Notes: generated by a model not told the origin, from the letters alone. Shown: positions 18,448 through 27,077, numbered from the stretch's first letter. The stretch is DNA of 64,000 nucleotides from Winogradskyella wandonensis (GCF_004346845.1 NZ_SMGI01000002.1:868001-932000); one strand, 5' to 3'. Program-made: numbers and translations.

Positions 18448-20220
18448 ATGCAGAATCCTTTAGAGTTTTACAGCAATCAGCTAGACACCAATAATGCCAA
18501 GGTTCGGAAACTTTTTAAAACCCTAAGTCTTTATAGCCTATTACGCTTAAGTATTTTTGTAGGAACAGGTGTTGGGATATATTTTACTTTTAACCATTGG
18601 AAAATAGCCCTCGCTATTTCGATTATTGGCACTACTATCTTTTTAATTTTGCTTTCAAAATATACAGATTTAAAGGTAGAACGCGCACGTTATAAAAGAT
18701 TGGTAAAAATTAATGATGAAGAACTTCAGATAGCTTCAGGAAATTTTCATGATAGAGAAGATGGTTCAGAATATCAAAACCCAAAGCATTTTTATAGTCT
18801 AGATATCGATTTGTTTGGTAAAGGGTCTTTCTTTCAGTTTATCAATAGAACAACGATTAAAGAAGGTACTCATAAGCTGGTTCACAGTTTATTGGCTAAT
18901 AATATCTCTGATATAAAAAAACGACAAAATGCGATTAAAGAGTTAGCAGAAAAACCCATATGGCGACAAAACTATTCTGCCATTGCGCAAGGTGTCACGG
19001 TAGAACATTCGGCAGAAAGTATTATTAAGTGGTTAAAATCCTATACACCTTTTTTAAATAAAATATGGTTTTATATAACTGTACTCTTCAGCCTTTTATC
19101 TCTAGTATTTTTTGTCTTGGCTGTAGCGGAGATTATGCCAATAGCCTATTTTGGATATTGGCTATTACTTGGTTTAGGATTAACGGGTCGTTTTCTAAAG
19201 CGAATAAATAACGTTTCTCTTTATACATCGAAAGCAAAGGAAACTTTTAGACAATATGCCCAACTTCTAAGCGCTATAGAGAATATTGCTTTTAAGTCAG
19301 AACTTTTAAGAGAGCAACAATACAAAATTGAATCTGAAGGAAAAAAGGCATCAGAAATATTTTCAAAATTTTCTAAGTACATTGATGCCTTAGACAATAG
19401 GAATAATCTGATTTCTGCCATTTTCGGAAACGGGTATTTTCTATGGGATATAAGGCAAACTTACTACATAGAACAATGGATTAACACCTATGCTCATAAG
19501 GTTGAAGATTGGTTTGAAGTTGTCACCTTTTTTGATGCTTACAATAGCCTAGGAAACTATGCTTTTAATCATCAGGAATTCACATATCCTAAAATTTTAG
19601 ATTCTGAGCATACAATCTTTGCTAAAGACTTAGGTCATCCTTTATTAAATTCAGAAAAGCGAGTAGATAGTGATTTAGAATTAAAACAAGAACAGTTTTT
19701 TATAGTCACTGGCGCAAACATGGCTGGGAAAAGCACCTTTTTAAGAACCGTAGCTTTGCATATTGTTATGGCCAATGTTGGTTTGCCAGTATGTGCAAAA
19801 GAGAGTAAATACAAGCCTATTAAACTCATTACGAGTATGCGCACCACAGACTCTTTAACAGATGATAGTAGCTATTTCTTTAGTGAGCTTACACGTTTAA
19901 AATTTGTGGTTGACACTATAGAAAAGGATAATAACTATTTCATCATACTAGATGAAATCTTAAAAGGAACAAATAGTACAGACAAAGCCATTGGTTCACG
20001 AAAGTTTGTAGAAAAATTAGTGAAACTCAATGCCACGGGAATCATTGCCACACATGACTTAAGCCTTACAGAAATCGAAAGCGAATTAAAAGCTGTAAAA
20101 AACTACTTTTTTGATGCTCAGATAGTCAATGACGAGCTCTTTTTTGATTACAAACTAAAACAAGGCATTTGCCAAAACATGAATGCGAGTTTTTTGTTGA
20201 AGAAGATGGAGATTGTTTAA
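18448..20220 (+). CDS. Membrane-anchored MutS-like ATPase
   Basis: The 590-residue protein has a C-terminal MutS domain V: Walker A GANMAGKST at 422-430, SMRTTDSLTDDSSYFFSEL, Walker B IILDEILKGTNS near 500 and the IATHDLSL switch. The mismatch-recognition domain I (Phe-x-Glu) of true MutS is absent. Instead there are hydrophobic membrane segments near residues 28-48, 52-70 and a longer block at about 203-245. This matches the transmembrane MutS-family proteins of Bacteroidota, whose role is not established; mismatch repair should not be assumed. It probably acts at the inner membrane as a dimeric ATPase. It converges on rpmA, with repeat elements and a terminator hairpin between them. Confidence 0.88.
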   Translation: MQNPLEFYSNQLDTNNAKVRKLFKTLSLYSLLRLSIFVGTGVGIYFTFNHWKIALAISIIGTTIFLILLSKYTDLKVERARYKRLVKINDEELQIASGNFHDREDGSEYQNPKHFYSLDIDLFGKGSFFQFINRTTIKEGTHKLVHSLLANNISDIKKRQNAIKELAEKPIWRQNYSAIAQGVTVEHSAESIIKWLKSYTPFLNKIWFYITVLFSLLSLVFFVLAVAEIMPIAYFGYWLLLGLGLTGRFLKRINNVSLYTSKAKETFRQYAQLLSAIENIAFKSELLREQQYKIESEGKKASEIFSKFSKYIDALDNRNNLISAIFGNGYFLWDIRQTYYIEQWINTYAHKVEDWFEVVTFFDAYNSLGNYAFNHQEFTYPKILDSEHTIFAKDLGHPLLNSEKRVDSDLELKQEQFFIVTGANMAGKSTFLRTVALHIVMANVGLPVCAKESKYKPIKLITSMRTTDSLTDDSSYFFSELTRLKFVVDTIEKDNNYFIILDEILKGTNSTDKAIGSRKFVEKLVKLNATGIIATHDLSLTEIESELKAVKNYFFDAQIVNDELFFDYKLKQGICQNMNASFLLKKMEIV

Positions 20221-20242
20221 TATGAAGATTTAGTGTTTTGTC

Positions 20243-20274
20243 ATGCTGTCCCGAAGCTTCGGGAGTTTCAGCAT
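20243..20274. repeat. Palindromic repeat element with nested 16-bp palindrome
   Basis: Outer arms ATGCTG (20243-20248) and CAGCAT (20269-20274) flank the perfect palindrome TCCCGAAGCTTCGGGA (20249-20264). It is in the noncoding gap after the MutS-like gene. A near copy of the inner palindrome recurs at 20338-20352. Confidence 0.6.
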
Positions 20275-20322
20275 CTCATAAATTTCAAAAGAGTTCTTTA
20301 TTATCAATAGAGTGACAAAAAC

Positions 20323-20368
20323 AAAAAAACCCTCTCTATCCCGAAGCATCGGGAGAAAGGGTTTTTTA
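20323..20368. terminator. Bidirectional terminator between the MutS-like gene and rpmA
   Basis: An A-run and CCCTCTCT pair with AGAAAGGG (one mismatch) and a T-run; the apical part is the palindrome CCCGAAGCATCGGG. With A and T runs on both sides it can end transcription from both convergent genes. Confidence 0.75.
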
Positions 20369-20392
20369 AATAATTTATAAAAGACTGTTTAA

Positions 20393-20653
20393 TTAAGCTT
20401 CAAAAGGCTCAATTGAAACGTAAGACTTGTTGTCTTTCTTTTTAGTAAATTTTACGATACCATCAACTTTAGCATGTAAAGTGTGGTCTTTTCCTTGGTA
20501 TACGTTCTCACCTGGGTGATGCGTGTTACCACGTTGTCTAATGATAATATTCCCAGCAACAGCAGCTTGACCACCAAATATCTTTACACCTAAGCGTTTC
20601 GATTCTGATTCTCTACCGTTTTTCGAACTACCAACTCCTTTTTTATGAGCCAT
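20393..20653 (-). CDS. rpmA: 50S ribosomal protein L27
   Basis: The 86-residue protein has the L27 signature throughout: [52 protein letters not shown], and a C-terminal VSIEPFEA. The N-terminus starts directly with the mature AHKK sequence, so it lacks the cleavable extension found in Firmicutes. It lies 66 bases downstream of rplU in the usual L21-L27 order. Confidence 0.98.
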   Translation of the reverse strand: MAHKKGVGSSKNGRESESKRLGVKIFGGQAAVAGNIIIRQRGNTHHPGENVYQGKDHTLHAKVDGIVKFTKKKDNKSYVSIEPFEA

Positions 20654-20719
20654 TGTCTTAAGGTTTTATATTGCCAGCCTTGTCGGCTAGACAGGTTATA
20701 CTTCTAATGGATTAAGCAA

Positions 20720-21412
20720 TTATGCTTTACCACCATCTAATTCGTCTTGCCATTTTTTAAGCTCGTCCCACTTACCATCTGCAGCTAATTTAGCTTGTTC
20801 TGGCCAAGTGTCAGTAACATGGTTACCACGAACTCCAGCGATAATTTCAGAAATTGCTTCTGGCTTAGCTTTTGCTAAATCAGCGAAAGTAGCAATACCA
20901 GCTTCTACTAAAGTAGATGCAATTTTTGGTCCAATACCTTCAATTTTCTTTAAATCATCAGCTTTACCAGTTGCCTTTTTAGTAGCTGGTTTAGCAGCAG
21001 CCTTTGGCGCAGCTTTTTCAGCTTTAGGAGCAGCAGCTTTTGCTTCTACTTTTGGTTCAGCTTTTTTAGTTTCCTTTTTTGGAGCGGCTTTTTTGGCTCC
21101 TGAAGCTGTAATACCTTCGATTACGATTTCAGAAAGCGCTTGACGGTGACCATTCTTAACTCGGTAACCTTTACGTCTTTTCTTTTTGAAAACAATAACC
21201 TTGTCACCTTTAAGGTGCTTTAAGACTTTAGCACTTACCTGTGCTCCGTCTATAGCTGGGGCGCCTAAAGTTACATTGTCACCATCACCAATTAAAAGAA
21301 CGTTATCGAAAGAAACTTTCTTACCTTCTTCTGTTGCTAAACGGTTAACAAAAACTTTTTGGTCTTTTTCAACTTTAAATTGATGCCCTGCTATCTCTAC
21401 AATTGCGTACAT
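20720..21412 (-). CDS. rplU: 50S ribosomal protein L21 with C-terminal Ala/Lys linker and helix-hairpin-helix domain
   Basis: Residues 1-103 are a standard L21 (MYAIVEIAGHQFKVEKDQ, then VIVFKKKRRKGYRVKNGHRQ). The usual protein ends there, but this one runs to 230 residues: an Ala/Lys/Pro-rich linker (104-150) leads to a helix-hairpin-helix motif, DLKKIEGIGPKIASTLVEAGI (153-173), and a final helical segment rich in Trp and Lys (about 200-226). HhH motifs normally bind nucleic acid backbones, so the tail may contact rRNA or DNA; this is inference. The frame is continuous with no sign of a sequencing fusion. It leads the rplU-rpmA pair and has a strong promoter at 21475-21505. Confidence 0.95.
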   Translation of the reverse strand: MYAIVEIAGHQFKVEKDQKVFVNRLATEEGKKVSFDNVLLIGDGDNVTLGAPAIDGAQVSAKVLKHLKGDKVIVFKKKRRKGYRVKNGHRQALSEIVIEGITASGAKKAAPKKETKKAEPKVEAKAAAPKAEKAAPKAAAKPATKKATGKADDLKKIEGIGPKIASTLVEAGIATFADLAKAKPEAISEIIAGVRGNHVTDTWPEQAKLAADGKWDELKKWQDELDGGKA

Positions 21413-21474
21413 AGCGTAACGTTTTTATTAATTTGTTTATAAATCAAAATAGCCTTCTTCTAAGAAAGCGGGTG

Positions 21475-21505
21475 CAAATATACGCTTAAATTCCTAATCT
21501 GCAAA
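21475..21505 (-). promoter_or_regulatory. Bacteroidota-type promoter of rplU-rpmA
   Basis: On the minus strand TTTG (21505-21502), a 19-base spacer and TATATTTG (21482-21475) match the consensus exactly, about 60 bases before the rplU ATG. The rest of the gap 21413-21702 holds only this and the possible plus-strand promoter near 21623. Confidence 0.8.
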
Positions 21506-21622
21506 CGTTTTAAAGGGTTCGATGCCACATTTTTAAGATGGTATTTGTGATTTACTTTTATTAATAGGTGAAACACCAAATTATTTCACATTTTATTTAG
21601 ATGAAATAGGGACTTTCTTAGT

Positions 21623-21630
21623 TATTTTTG
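21623..21630 (+). promoter_or_regulatory. Possible -7 element of the M16 protease operon
   Basis: TATTTTTG matches TAnnTTTG, 72 bases before the ATG at 21703. No good -33 element is seen at the expected distance. Confidence 0.35.
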
Positions 21631-21702
21631 TTCGAATTGCTGTAACAATAAGTTATTTAGCAAGACAAACACTCAAAACTTTTATTAAATAAAACACTTA
21701 AA

Positions 21703-23019
21703 ATGAAAAGAAGCTTAGTAAGTCTAGCCCTTTTATTGTTTGTAGGTTACTCAGCCTCAGCGCAAAAGGTGGAATTTGAAGAATTTGATTTAGAAAATGG
21801 TCTTCATGTTATTCTTCATCAAGATAATACAGCACCAGTTGTTATTACGTCTGTTATGTACGACGTTGGTGGAAAAGACCGTGAAAAAAACCGTACAGGA
21901 TTTGCTCACTTTTTCGAGCATTTATTGTTCGAAGGCTCGGAAAATATTGAGCGTGGTGAGTTTATGAAAATTATTCCTGCTAATGGTGGTACATTTAACG
22001 CTAACACTTCCCAAGACCGTACCTATTATTACGAAATCTTTCCTTCTAATAAATTAGAATTAGGACTATGGCTAGAATCAGAGCGAATGCTTCATCCTGT
22101 TATAGACCAAGTTGGTGTGGATACGCAAAACGAGGTTGTTAAAGAAGAAAAACGCCAACGCTACGATGCACCTTATGGAAAATTATTAGAAGTAATCGGC
22201 GAGAATCTTTTCGAAGTACATCCGTATAAAGACCCAAATATTGGCTTCATGGAAGACCTTGATGCGGCAACTCTAGATGAGTTTAATGCGTATTTTGATA
22301 AATATTATGGTCCAAATAACGCTGTTTTAATCGTTGCTGGAGATATTGATAAAGAAAAAACAAAAGAATTAGTTAAACAATATTTTGGTGCGGTTAAACC
22401 AAGAGCAGAAGTCGTTAGAAACTTTCCAAAAGAAACACCTATTACCGAAACAAAGAAGGTAACAGCATACGACGCAAACATTCAAATTCCTGCAATTCTG
22501 GCAGCATACCGTTTACCTGGGCAGGCAAGTAGAGATGCTTATGTATTAGATATGATTTCTTCATATTTAAGTGGTGGGAAAAGTTCTGTTCTTTACAAAA
22601 AAATTGTTGATGAGCAAAAACAAGCGTTGCAGGTAGCTGCTGTAAATTTAGGGCAGGTTGATTACAATATCTTTGCCTTATTTGCCCTACCACAAGGCGA
22701 AACTACACTCGATACGCTTTTAACAGAAATGGATGAAGAGATTGCTAAAATGCAAACAGAATTAATTTCGGAGCGCGATTATCAGAAGCTTCTTAACCAA
22801 TTCGAGAATCAATTTGTAAATTCTAATTCTAGTGTTGCTGGTATTGCAAGTTCTTTAGCAACCTATTACATGCTATACGGCGATGTTAACCTTATTAATA
22901 CACAATTAGATTTATACCGTTCTATAACAAGAGAAGAAATTAGAGATGTGGCTAAAAAATATTTAAGCCCAAATCAACGTGTTGAAATCCAGTATTTACC
23001 TAAAAAAGACGAAGAATAA
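21703..23019 (+). CDS. M16-family zinc metalloprotease, catalytic member
   Basis: The 438-residue protein has a signal peptide (MKRSLVSLALLLFVGYSASAQ) and an inverted zinc site HFFEH at residues 69-73 (HxxEH), with the downstream glutamate in QNEVVKEEKRQR. This is the active half of an M16B (mitochondrial-processing-peptidase-like) pair that degrades peptides in a clam-shell chamber, here in the periplasm. The non-catalytic partner starts one base after its stop, which strongly suggests translational coupling and a heterodimer. Confidence 0.93.
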   Translation: MKRSLVSLALLLFVGYSASAQKVEFEEFDLENGLHVILHQDNTAPVVITSVMYDVGGKDREKNRTGFAHFFEHLLFEGSENIERGEFMKIIPANGGTFNANTSQDRTYYYEIFPSNKLELGLWLESERMLHPVIDQVGVDTQNEVVKEEKRQRYDAPYGKLLEVIGENLFEVHPYKDPNIGFMEDLDAATLDEFNAYFDKYYGPNNAVLIVAGDIDKEKTKELVKQYFGAVKPRAEVVRNFPKETPITETKKVTAYDANIQIPAILAAYRLPGQASRDAYVLDMISSYLSGGKSSVLYKKIVDEQKQALQVAAVNLGQVDYNIFALFALPQGETTLDTLLTEMDEEIAKMQTELISERDYQKLLNQFENQFVNSNSSVAGIASSLATYYMLYGDVNLINTQLDLYRSITREEIRDVAKKYLSPNQRVEIQYLPKKDEE

Positions 23020-23020
23020 G

Positions 23021-25111
23021 ATGAAGAATTTAAAACTAAAATTAGCTGCTTTTGCTGGTGCTGCTTTAATGACACTTGGCGTAAATGCACAAATAGATAG
23101 GTCTCAAATGCCAGAGGCAGGACCAGAACCAGAAATTAACTTATCAAAACCAGATGAGTTTCAGCTTAAAAACGGCATAACTGTGATGGTAGTAGAAAAT
23201 AATAAGCTACCACGCGTATCGTACCAGTTAAGTATTGATAACAAGCCTTATGTTGAAGGCGATAAAGCTGGTGTGGCAAGTATTCTCTCCGCAATGTTAG
23301 GAAACGGGACAACGTCTATCTCTAAAGACGAATTTAATGACGAAGTCGATTTCTTAGGTGCAAATATCAATTTTGGATCCAGTGGAGGATTTGCAAGTGG
23401 TCTTGTAAAATATGCAGACCGTATTGTAGAATTAATGGCAGATGCAGCTATTAATCCTTTACTTACCGAAGAGGAATTCAAAAAAGAAAAAGATAAATTA
23501 ATCGAGAACTTAAAAACCGATGAAAAAAGTGTGGATGCAGCAGCAGGGCGTGTTGTTGGTGCTTTAGCATATGGTAAGGACCATGCGTACGGAGAGTTTG
23601 TTACTGAAGAAACGGTTAAAAATGTAACATTTCAAGATGTATTAGATTTTTACAAGGTTAGATTTGCACCTAACAACGCGTATATCGTTGTTGTTGGCGA
23701 TATCGATACCAAAACCGTTAAGAAACAACTAAAAAAGCATTTCGGTAAATGGAAAAAAGTAGAAGATTTACCTAATCTTCCTAACCCAGAGTTAACGGCT
23801 AATGTCTCAGAAACACAAATTAATTTTGTGGATATGCCAAATGCAACACAGTCTAATATTTCTATAACCAATAATGTAGATTTAAAGCAAAGTGATGAGG
23901 ATTATTTTGCAGCTTTAATGGCTAACAATATCCTTGGAGGAGGAGGCGAAGGCTATTTATTTAAAAACCTTCGTGAGGACAAAGGCTATACCTATGGTGC
24001 ATACTCTAGTTTAGGTGCAAACCGATATGGTGTATCTCGTTTCAATGCTAGTGCAAAAGTGCGTAACGCTGTTACAGATAGCGCTGTCGTAGAATTTTTA
24101 AAAGAGATAAAGCGCATTAGAACAGAACCTGTAGACCCAACAACGCTTCAAAACGCTAAAGCAAAATATGTAGGAAACTTTGTTATGGCATTAGAGCGTC
24201 CACAAACTATAGCAAACTATGCCTTAAATATTAAGCGTAACAATTTACCACAGGATTTCTATGCAAAGTATTTAGAAAACATAAACAATGTCTCTGTAGA
24301 AGACGTTCAGCGTGTTGCAAATAAATATTTTAAAGCAGATAACGCAAGAGTTGTTGTTGTGGGGAAAGGTGCTGATGTTTTACCAAATTTAGAAAAAGTA
24401 GGTTTACCTATTAAATATTATGACAAGTACGCCAACGCTACGGAAAAGCCTGTATTCTCGAAACCATTACCAGAAGGATTAACAGCTTCTGATGTGATTA
24501 AAAATTATGTAAATGCTGTTGGAGGTGAGGCAAAACTTAGAGATGTAAAATCGACCTTGTCTATGGCCGATGTAACCATAGCTGGAGCACCTTTTAAGCC
24601 AAAAGCAATTATAAAACAAATGGCGCCGAACATGTTCTCTATGGAGATGAGTATTGAAGGTATGGGTACAATTATGAAGCAAAAGTTTGATGGTAAGTCG
24701 GGATATCAAGAACAGCAAGGGCGTAAAATTCCGATGTCAGAAGACGATGTTAATGCACGTAAAACTGAAAAAGGACTTTTTCCAGAAATCTACATGGAAG
24801 CGGCAAATATTGCTCTAGAAAGTTTAACCGATGTAGATGGTACTGATGCTTATAAAATTGTTGTAACCAAAGACGGAAAGACTTCGGCTAGATATTACGC
24901 TGCCGATACAGGTTTACTAATTAGAACTGAAGAAACCCAAGAAGCAGGTGGGCAATCTATTACGTCTATTACAGATTTTTCAGATTATAAAGAAGTAAAC
25001 GGTGTAATGATGCCGCAGAAAATGACAATTACTGCAGGACCTCAAGTTTTAGAACTTAATATGACGGAGGTTAAAGTTAACGAAGGTGTAAGCGCCGAAG
25101 ATTTTAACTAA
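23021..25111 (+). CDS. M16-family protein, non-catalytic partner with C-terminal extension
   Basis: The 696-residue protein starts at ATG 23021 with a signal peptide (MKNLKLKLAAFAGAALMTLGVNAQ); an in-frame GTG at 22979 would overlap the upstream gene and spoil the signal. The position of HxxEH in the fold reads AGVASILSAMLGNG, so the zinc site is absent. The substrate-binding segment LREDKGYTYGAYSSLGANRYG, typical of the inactive half, is present. Beyond about residue 490 there is an extra domain of some 200 residues (DVIKNYVNAVGGEAKLRDVKS onwards) resembling the outer-membrane lipoprotein-sorting/LolA-like fold often attached to Bacteroidota M16 proteins. It probably pairs with the preceding protease. 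Confidence 0.9.
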   Translation: MKNLKLKLAAFAGAALMTLGVNAQIDRSQMPEAGPEPEINLSKPDEFQLKNGITVMVVENNKLPRVSYQLSIDNKPYVEGDKAGVASILSAMLGNGTTSISKDEFNDEVDFLGANINFGSSGGFASGLVKYADRIVELMADAAINPLLTEEEFKKEKDKLIENLKTDEKSVDAAAGRVVGALAYGKDHAYGEFVTEETVKNVTFQDVLDFYKVRFAPNNAYIVVVGDIDTKTVKKQLKKHFGKWKKVEDLPNLPNPELTANVSETQINFVDMPNATQSNISITNNVDLKQSDEDYFAALMANNILGGGGEGYLFKNLREDKGYTYGAYSSLGANRYGVSRFNASAKVRNAVTDSAVVEFLKEIKRIRTEPVDPTTLQNAKAKYVGNFVMALERPQTIANYALNIKRNNLPQDFYAKYLENINNVSVEDVQRVANKYFKADNARVVVVGKGADVLPNLEKVGLPIKYYDKYANATEKPVFSKPLPEGLTASDVIKNYVNAVGGEAKLRDVKSTLSMADVTIAGAPFKPKAIIKQMAPNMFSMEMSIEGMGTIMKQKFDGKSGYQEQQGRKIPMSEDDVNARKTEKGLFPEIYMEAANIALESLTDVDGTDAYKIVVTKDGKTSARYYAADTGLLIRTEETQEAGGQSITSITDFSDYKEVNGVMMPQKMTITAGPQVLELNMTEVKVNEGVSAEDFN

Positions 25112-25131
25112 AATATATACTACTAAATCTT

Positions 25132-25162
25132 AAAACCGAAGTCGAAAGGCTTCGGTTTTTTT
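25132..25162 (+). terminator. Terminator of the M16 pair, possibly bidirectional
   Basis: 10-bp stem AAAACCGAAG/CTTCGGTTTT with an 8-base loop and a T-run. It abuts the stop of the convergent EamA transporter gene, which may share it through the A-rich side. Confidence 0.88.
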
Positions 25163-26039
25163 ATGTTCTTCTGTTGTTCGCAATATAAACACCAGCCAAT
25201 ATTACTAATGTAGCTAGTCCTTGCATAGGTGTAAAAGCTTCACCATCTAATAGACCCCAAATCAGGGCAACGATAGGCATTAAATAGGTAACTGATGTAG
25301 CAAAAACGGGAGTAGATATTTGTATTAACTTATTAAATAACACTTTTGCTAAGGCAGTTCCAAAAACAGATAAGATTACAACACAAAGGATGGCTGTCCA
25401 TATGGTTTCAGAATTAAATGTAGTAGCAGAGAAAAAATCTGTAAAAAGTAATACAATTAGTGCAGGCACAACAATAAACACATAATTACCTGCTGCTATA
25501 GTCAAAGGTCTTACATCTTGTAGATGCTTTTTTATAATATTTACATTAGCTGCATACATCAAGGTCGAAAGAATTATAAAACCAGCATATAAATAGTTTT
25601 GATTAGGATTTATTTCCGAACCTCTAAAAATTAAAACTGCTGTTCCAATAAAACCAATTATTACACCCAAAAGTTGCCTTCTTGTCGAAGTAATTTTAAA
25701 TACTGCAGCACCCATTAAAACTGTGTTTAAGGGTACTAATGAATTTAAAATAGAGGTAATCGCACTATCAATCTCTGTTTCGGCGATTGCAAATAAAAAA
25801 GCAGGAAAAAAAGAACCTAAAAAGCCAGAAATCGCAATCCATTTCCATTGTGGTTTTTTAATATTTTTTAAGCTAGTGTAACCAAATGTTAAAAGAATAA
25901 TTCCCGTCAGAACATTTCTAAGTCCACCAATCTGAAAAGGTGTTAATCCATTTAAGGCTTTTTTTATAAGGATAAAAGAACTTCCCCAAATGATAGATAA
26001 AATGACCAAATACAGCCATTTCGTGTTAATATTTTTCAT
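25161..26039 (-). CDS. EamA/DMT-family permease
   Basis: The 292-residue protein has about ten hydrophobic helices arranged as two EamA repeats. It opens with the family hallmark LVILSIIWGSSFILIKKAL and the second repeat has the matching glycine-rich start. Members export metabolites or amino acids, but the substrate cannot be read from sequence. It is a single gene, divergent from the HMA lipoprotein with 92 bases between the starts. Confidence 0.9.
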   Translation of the reverse strand: MKNINTKWLYLVILSIIWGSSFILIKKALNGLTPFQIGGLRNVLTGIILLTFGYTSLKNIKKPQWKWIAISGFLGSFFPAFLFAIAETEIDSAITSILNSLVPLNTVLMGAAVFKITSTRRQLLGVIIGFIGTAVLIFRGSEINPNQNYLYAGFIILSTLMYAANVNIIKKHLQDVRPLTIAAGNYVFIVVPALIVLLFTDFFSATTFNSETIWTAILCVVILSVFGTALAKVLFNKLIQISTPVFATSVTYLMPIVALIWGLLDGEAFTPMQGLATLVILAGVYIANNRRT

Positions 26040-26098
26040 AAAAAATAATTAGCGGTCACAAAATTCGTTAATTATTTTTCAAGAAACCGCCTATTTAT

Positions 26099-26106
26099 TA
26101 GATTTG
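26099..26106 (+). promoter_or_regulatory. Possible -7 element of the HMA lipoprotein gene
   Basis: TAGATTTG matches TAnnTTTG 26 bases before the ATG at 26132. The -33 region is a T-run rather than a clear TTTG. Confidence 0.4.
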
Positions 26107-26131
26107 TTCACTTTCTAAATATTAAAGTTTT

Positions 26132-26659
26132 ATGAAACTATTTAAAAATCTAATCGCAGGACTTTGTATAACATTGGTTGTTGTTGGTTGCAAGAACAAT
26201 GCTGAACCAGAAATTGTAAGTGTAGAAACAGCAACTTCAAAAAAAGCGGAGACACCAAAACTAGACCCTAATGCAACATATGCTAAAGTAGAGTTTAGTA
26301 TAGATGGTATGACTTGTGCTATGGGTTGTGCCAAAACCATCGAAAAGAAAATGGCGAAGATGGAAGGCGTAAAAATGGCTAAGGTAGATTTTGATAAGCA
26401 GTTAGCTATGGTCGAATACGACGAAGCCAAAGTAACACCAAATAGCCTTACGGAAGCTGTTGCAAAAGTAGGAGACGTTTACAAGGTTAAAGATTTAAAA
26501 GTCGTAGACGAGTTTTCTACAGAGAAGAAAACAGAAGCGAAGCCATGTAAAGCGGACTGCAAGATGGACTGTTGTAAAGACAAATCTAAAGACGAAAAGG
26601 CGAAAATGGCCTGTGCTAAAGATTGTGACAAACCATGCTGTAAAGCAGATAAGGCTTAA
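26132..26659 (+). CDS. Heavy-metal-associated (HMA) domain lipoprotein with Cys-rich tail
   Basis: The 175-residue protein has a lipoprotein signal (VVVGC, Cys20), then an HMA fold at about 50-118 (YAKVEFSIDGMTC, KVDFDKQLAMVEYDE, LTEAVAKVGDVYKV). The metal motif is GMTCAMGC (C62, C66): CxxxC instead of the usual CxxC. The last 40 residues carry eight cysteines in two similar blocks (CKADCKMDCC and CAKDCDKPCC) between lysines, like a metal-binding tail. It would bind soft metal ions such as copper or zinc at the membrane face; which metal is inference. No P-type ATPase or metal regulator is adjacent. Confidence 0.88.
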   Translation: MKLFKNLIAGLCITLVVVGCKNNAEPEIVSVETATSKKAETPKLDPNATYAKVEFSIDGMTCAMGCAKTIEKKMAKMEGVKMAKVDFDKQLAMVEYDEAKVTPNSLTEAVAKVGDVYKVKDLKVVDEFSTEKKTEAKPCKADCKMDCCKDKSKDEKAKMACAKDCDKPCCKADKA

Positions 26660-26681
26660 GCATATTTAAATTTAATACCAC

Positions 26682-26711
26682 AAAACGCTATTCTTCTGAA
26701 TGGCGTTTTTT
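26682..26711. terminator. Bidirectional terminator between the HMA lipoprotein and the small membrane protein gene
   Basis: AAAACGCTATTC pairs with GAATGGCGTTTT (one G-T wobble), loop TTCT, with A/T runs on both sides, between two convergent genes. Confidence 0.85.
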
Positions 26712-26714
26712 GTT

Positions 26715-27077
26715 TTATATAGCTTGGAAAAATACTAAGGCTAGCACTATGCAAGCTAAAGGTAAAACTATAAGTTTCCACGGTTGAAGCTTTTGACGTT
26801 TCGACTTCGCATTTAAAATAGTTCTACGCTTTCCGTTATAACGCATCCAATTTTTTAAATAAATAAAAAGCACACACAATACAGACAATAGTATAGCTTT
26901 TTCTGAACTTATTTTACCAACATTAAGCTGACTGGCAAAAGCAGCAAAGAAACAGGCTAAAAGACCATAAAACGATATTTCAACGAAGCAAATATAGTGC
27001 AAGGCTATTTGCATGACCTTTCTACCAAGTTTTGGCTTTAAGTAATTTAAAAACGAAATATATAACGTATCAAGCAT
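26715..27077 (-). CDS. Small membrane protein of unknown function
   Basis: The 120-residue protein has about three hydrophobic stretches (roughly 30-50, 59-75 and 100-118), with a basic loop of Arg/Lys between the second and third (NGKRRTILNAKSKRQKLQ). I do not recognise a family. It is transcribed alone: the terminator of the DUF5689 gene lies just upstream. A protein-coding role is supported by length, stop position next to a shared terminator and membrane-protein composition. Confidence 0.65.
   Translation of the reverse strand: MLDTLYISFLNYLKPKLGRKVMQIALHYICFVEISFYGLLACFFAAFASQLNVGKISSEKAILLSVLCVLFIYLKNWMRYNGKRRTILNAKSKRQKLQPWKLIVLPLACIVLALVFFQAI

Noticed and set aside
18448..20220. Calling the MutS-like protein a mismatch-repair MutS or MutS2
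   Set aside because: It lacks the mismatch-binding domain of MutS and the Smr nuclease domain of MutS2, and has membrane segments.
20720..21412. L21 extension as a sequencing frameshift joining two genes
   Set aside because: The frame is continuous, the linker has normal Ala/Lys codons and no internal start with a promoter precedes the HhH part.
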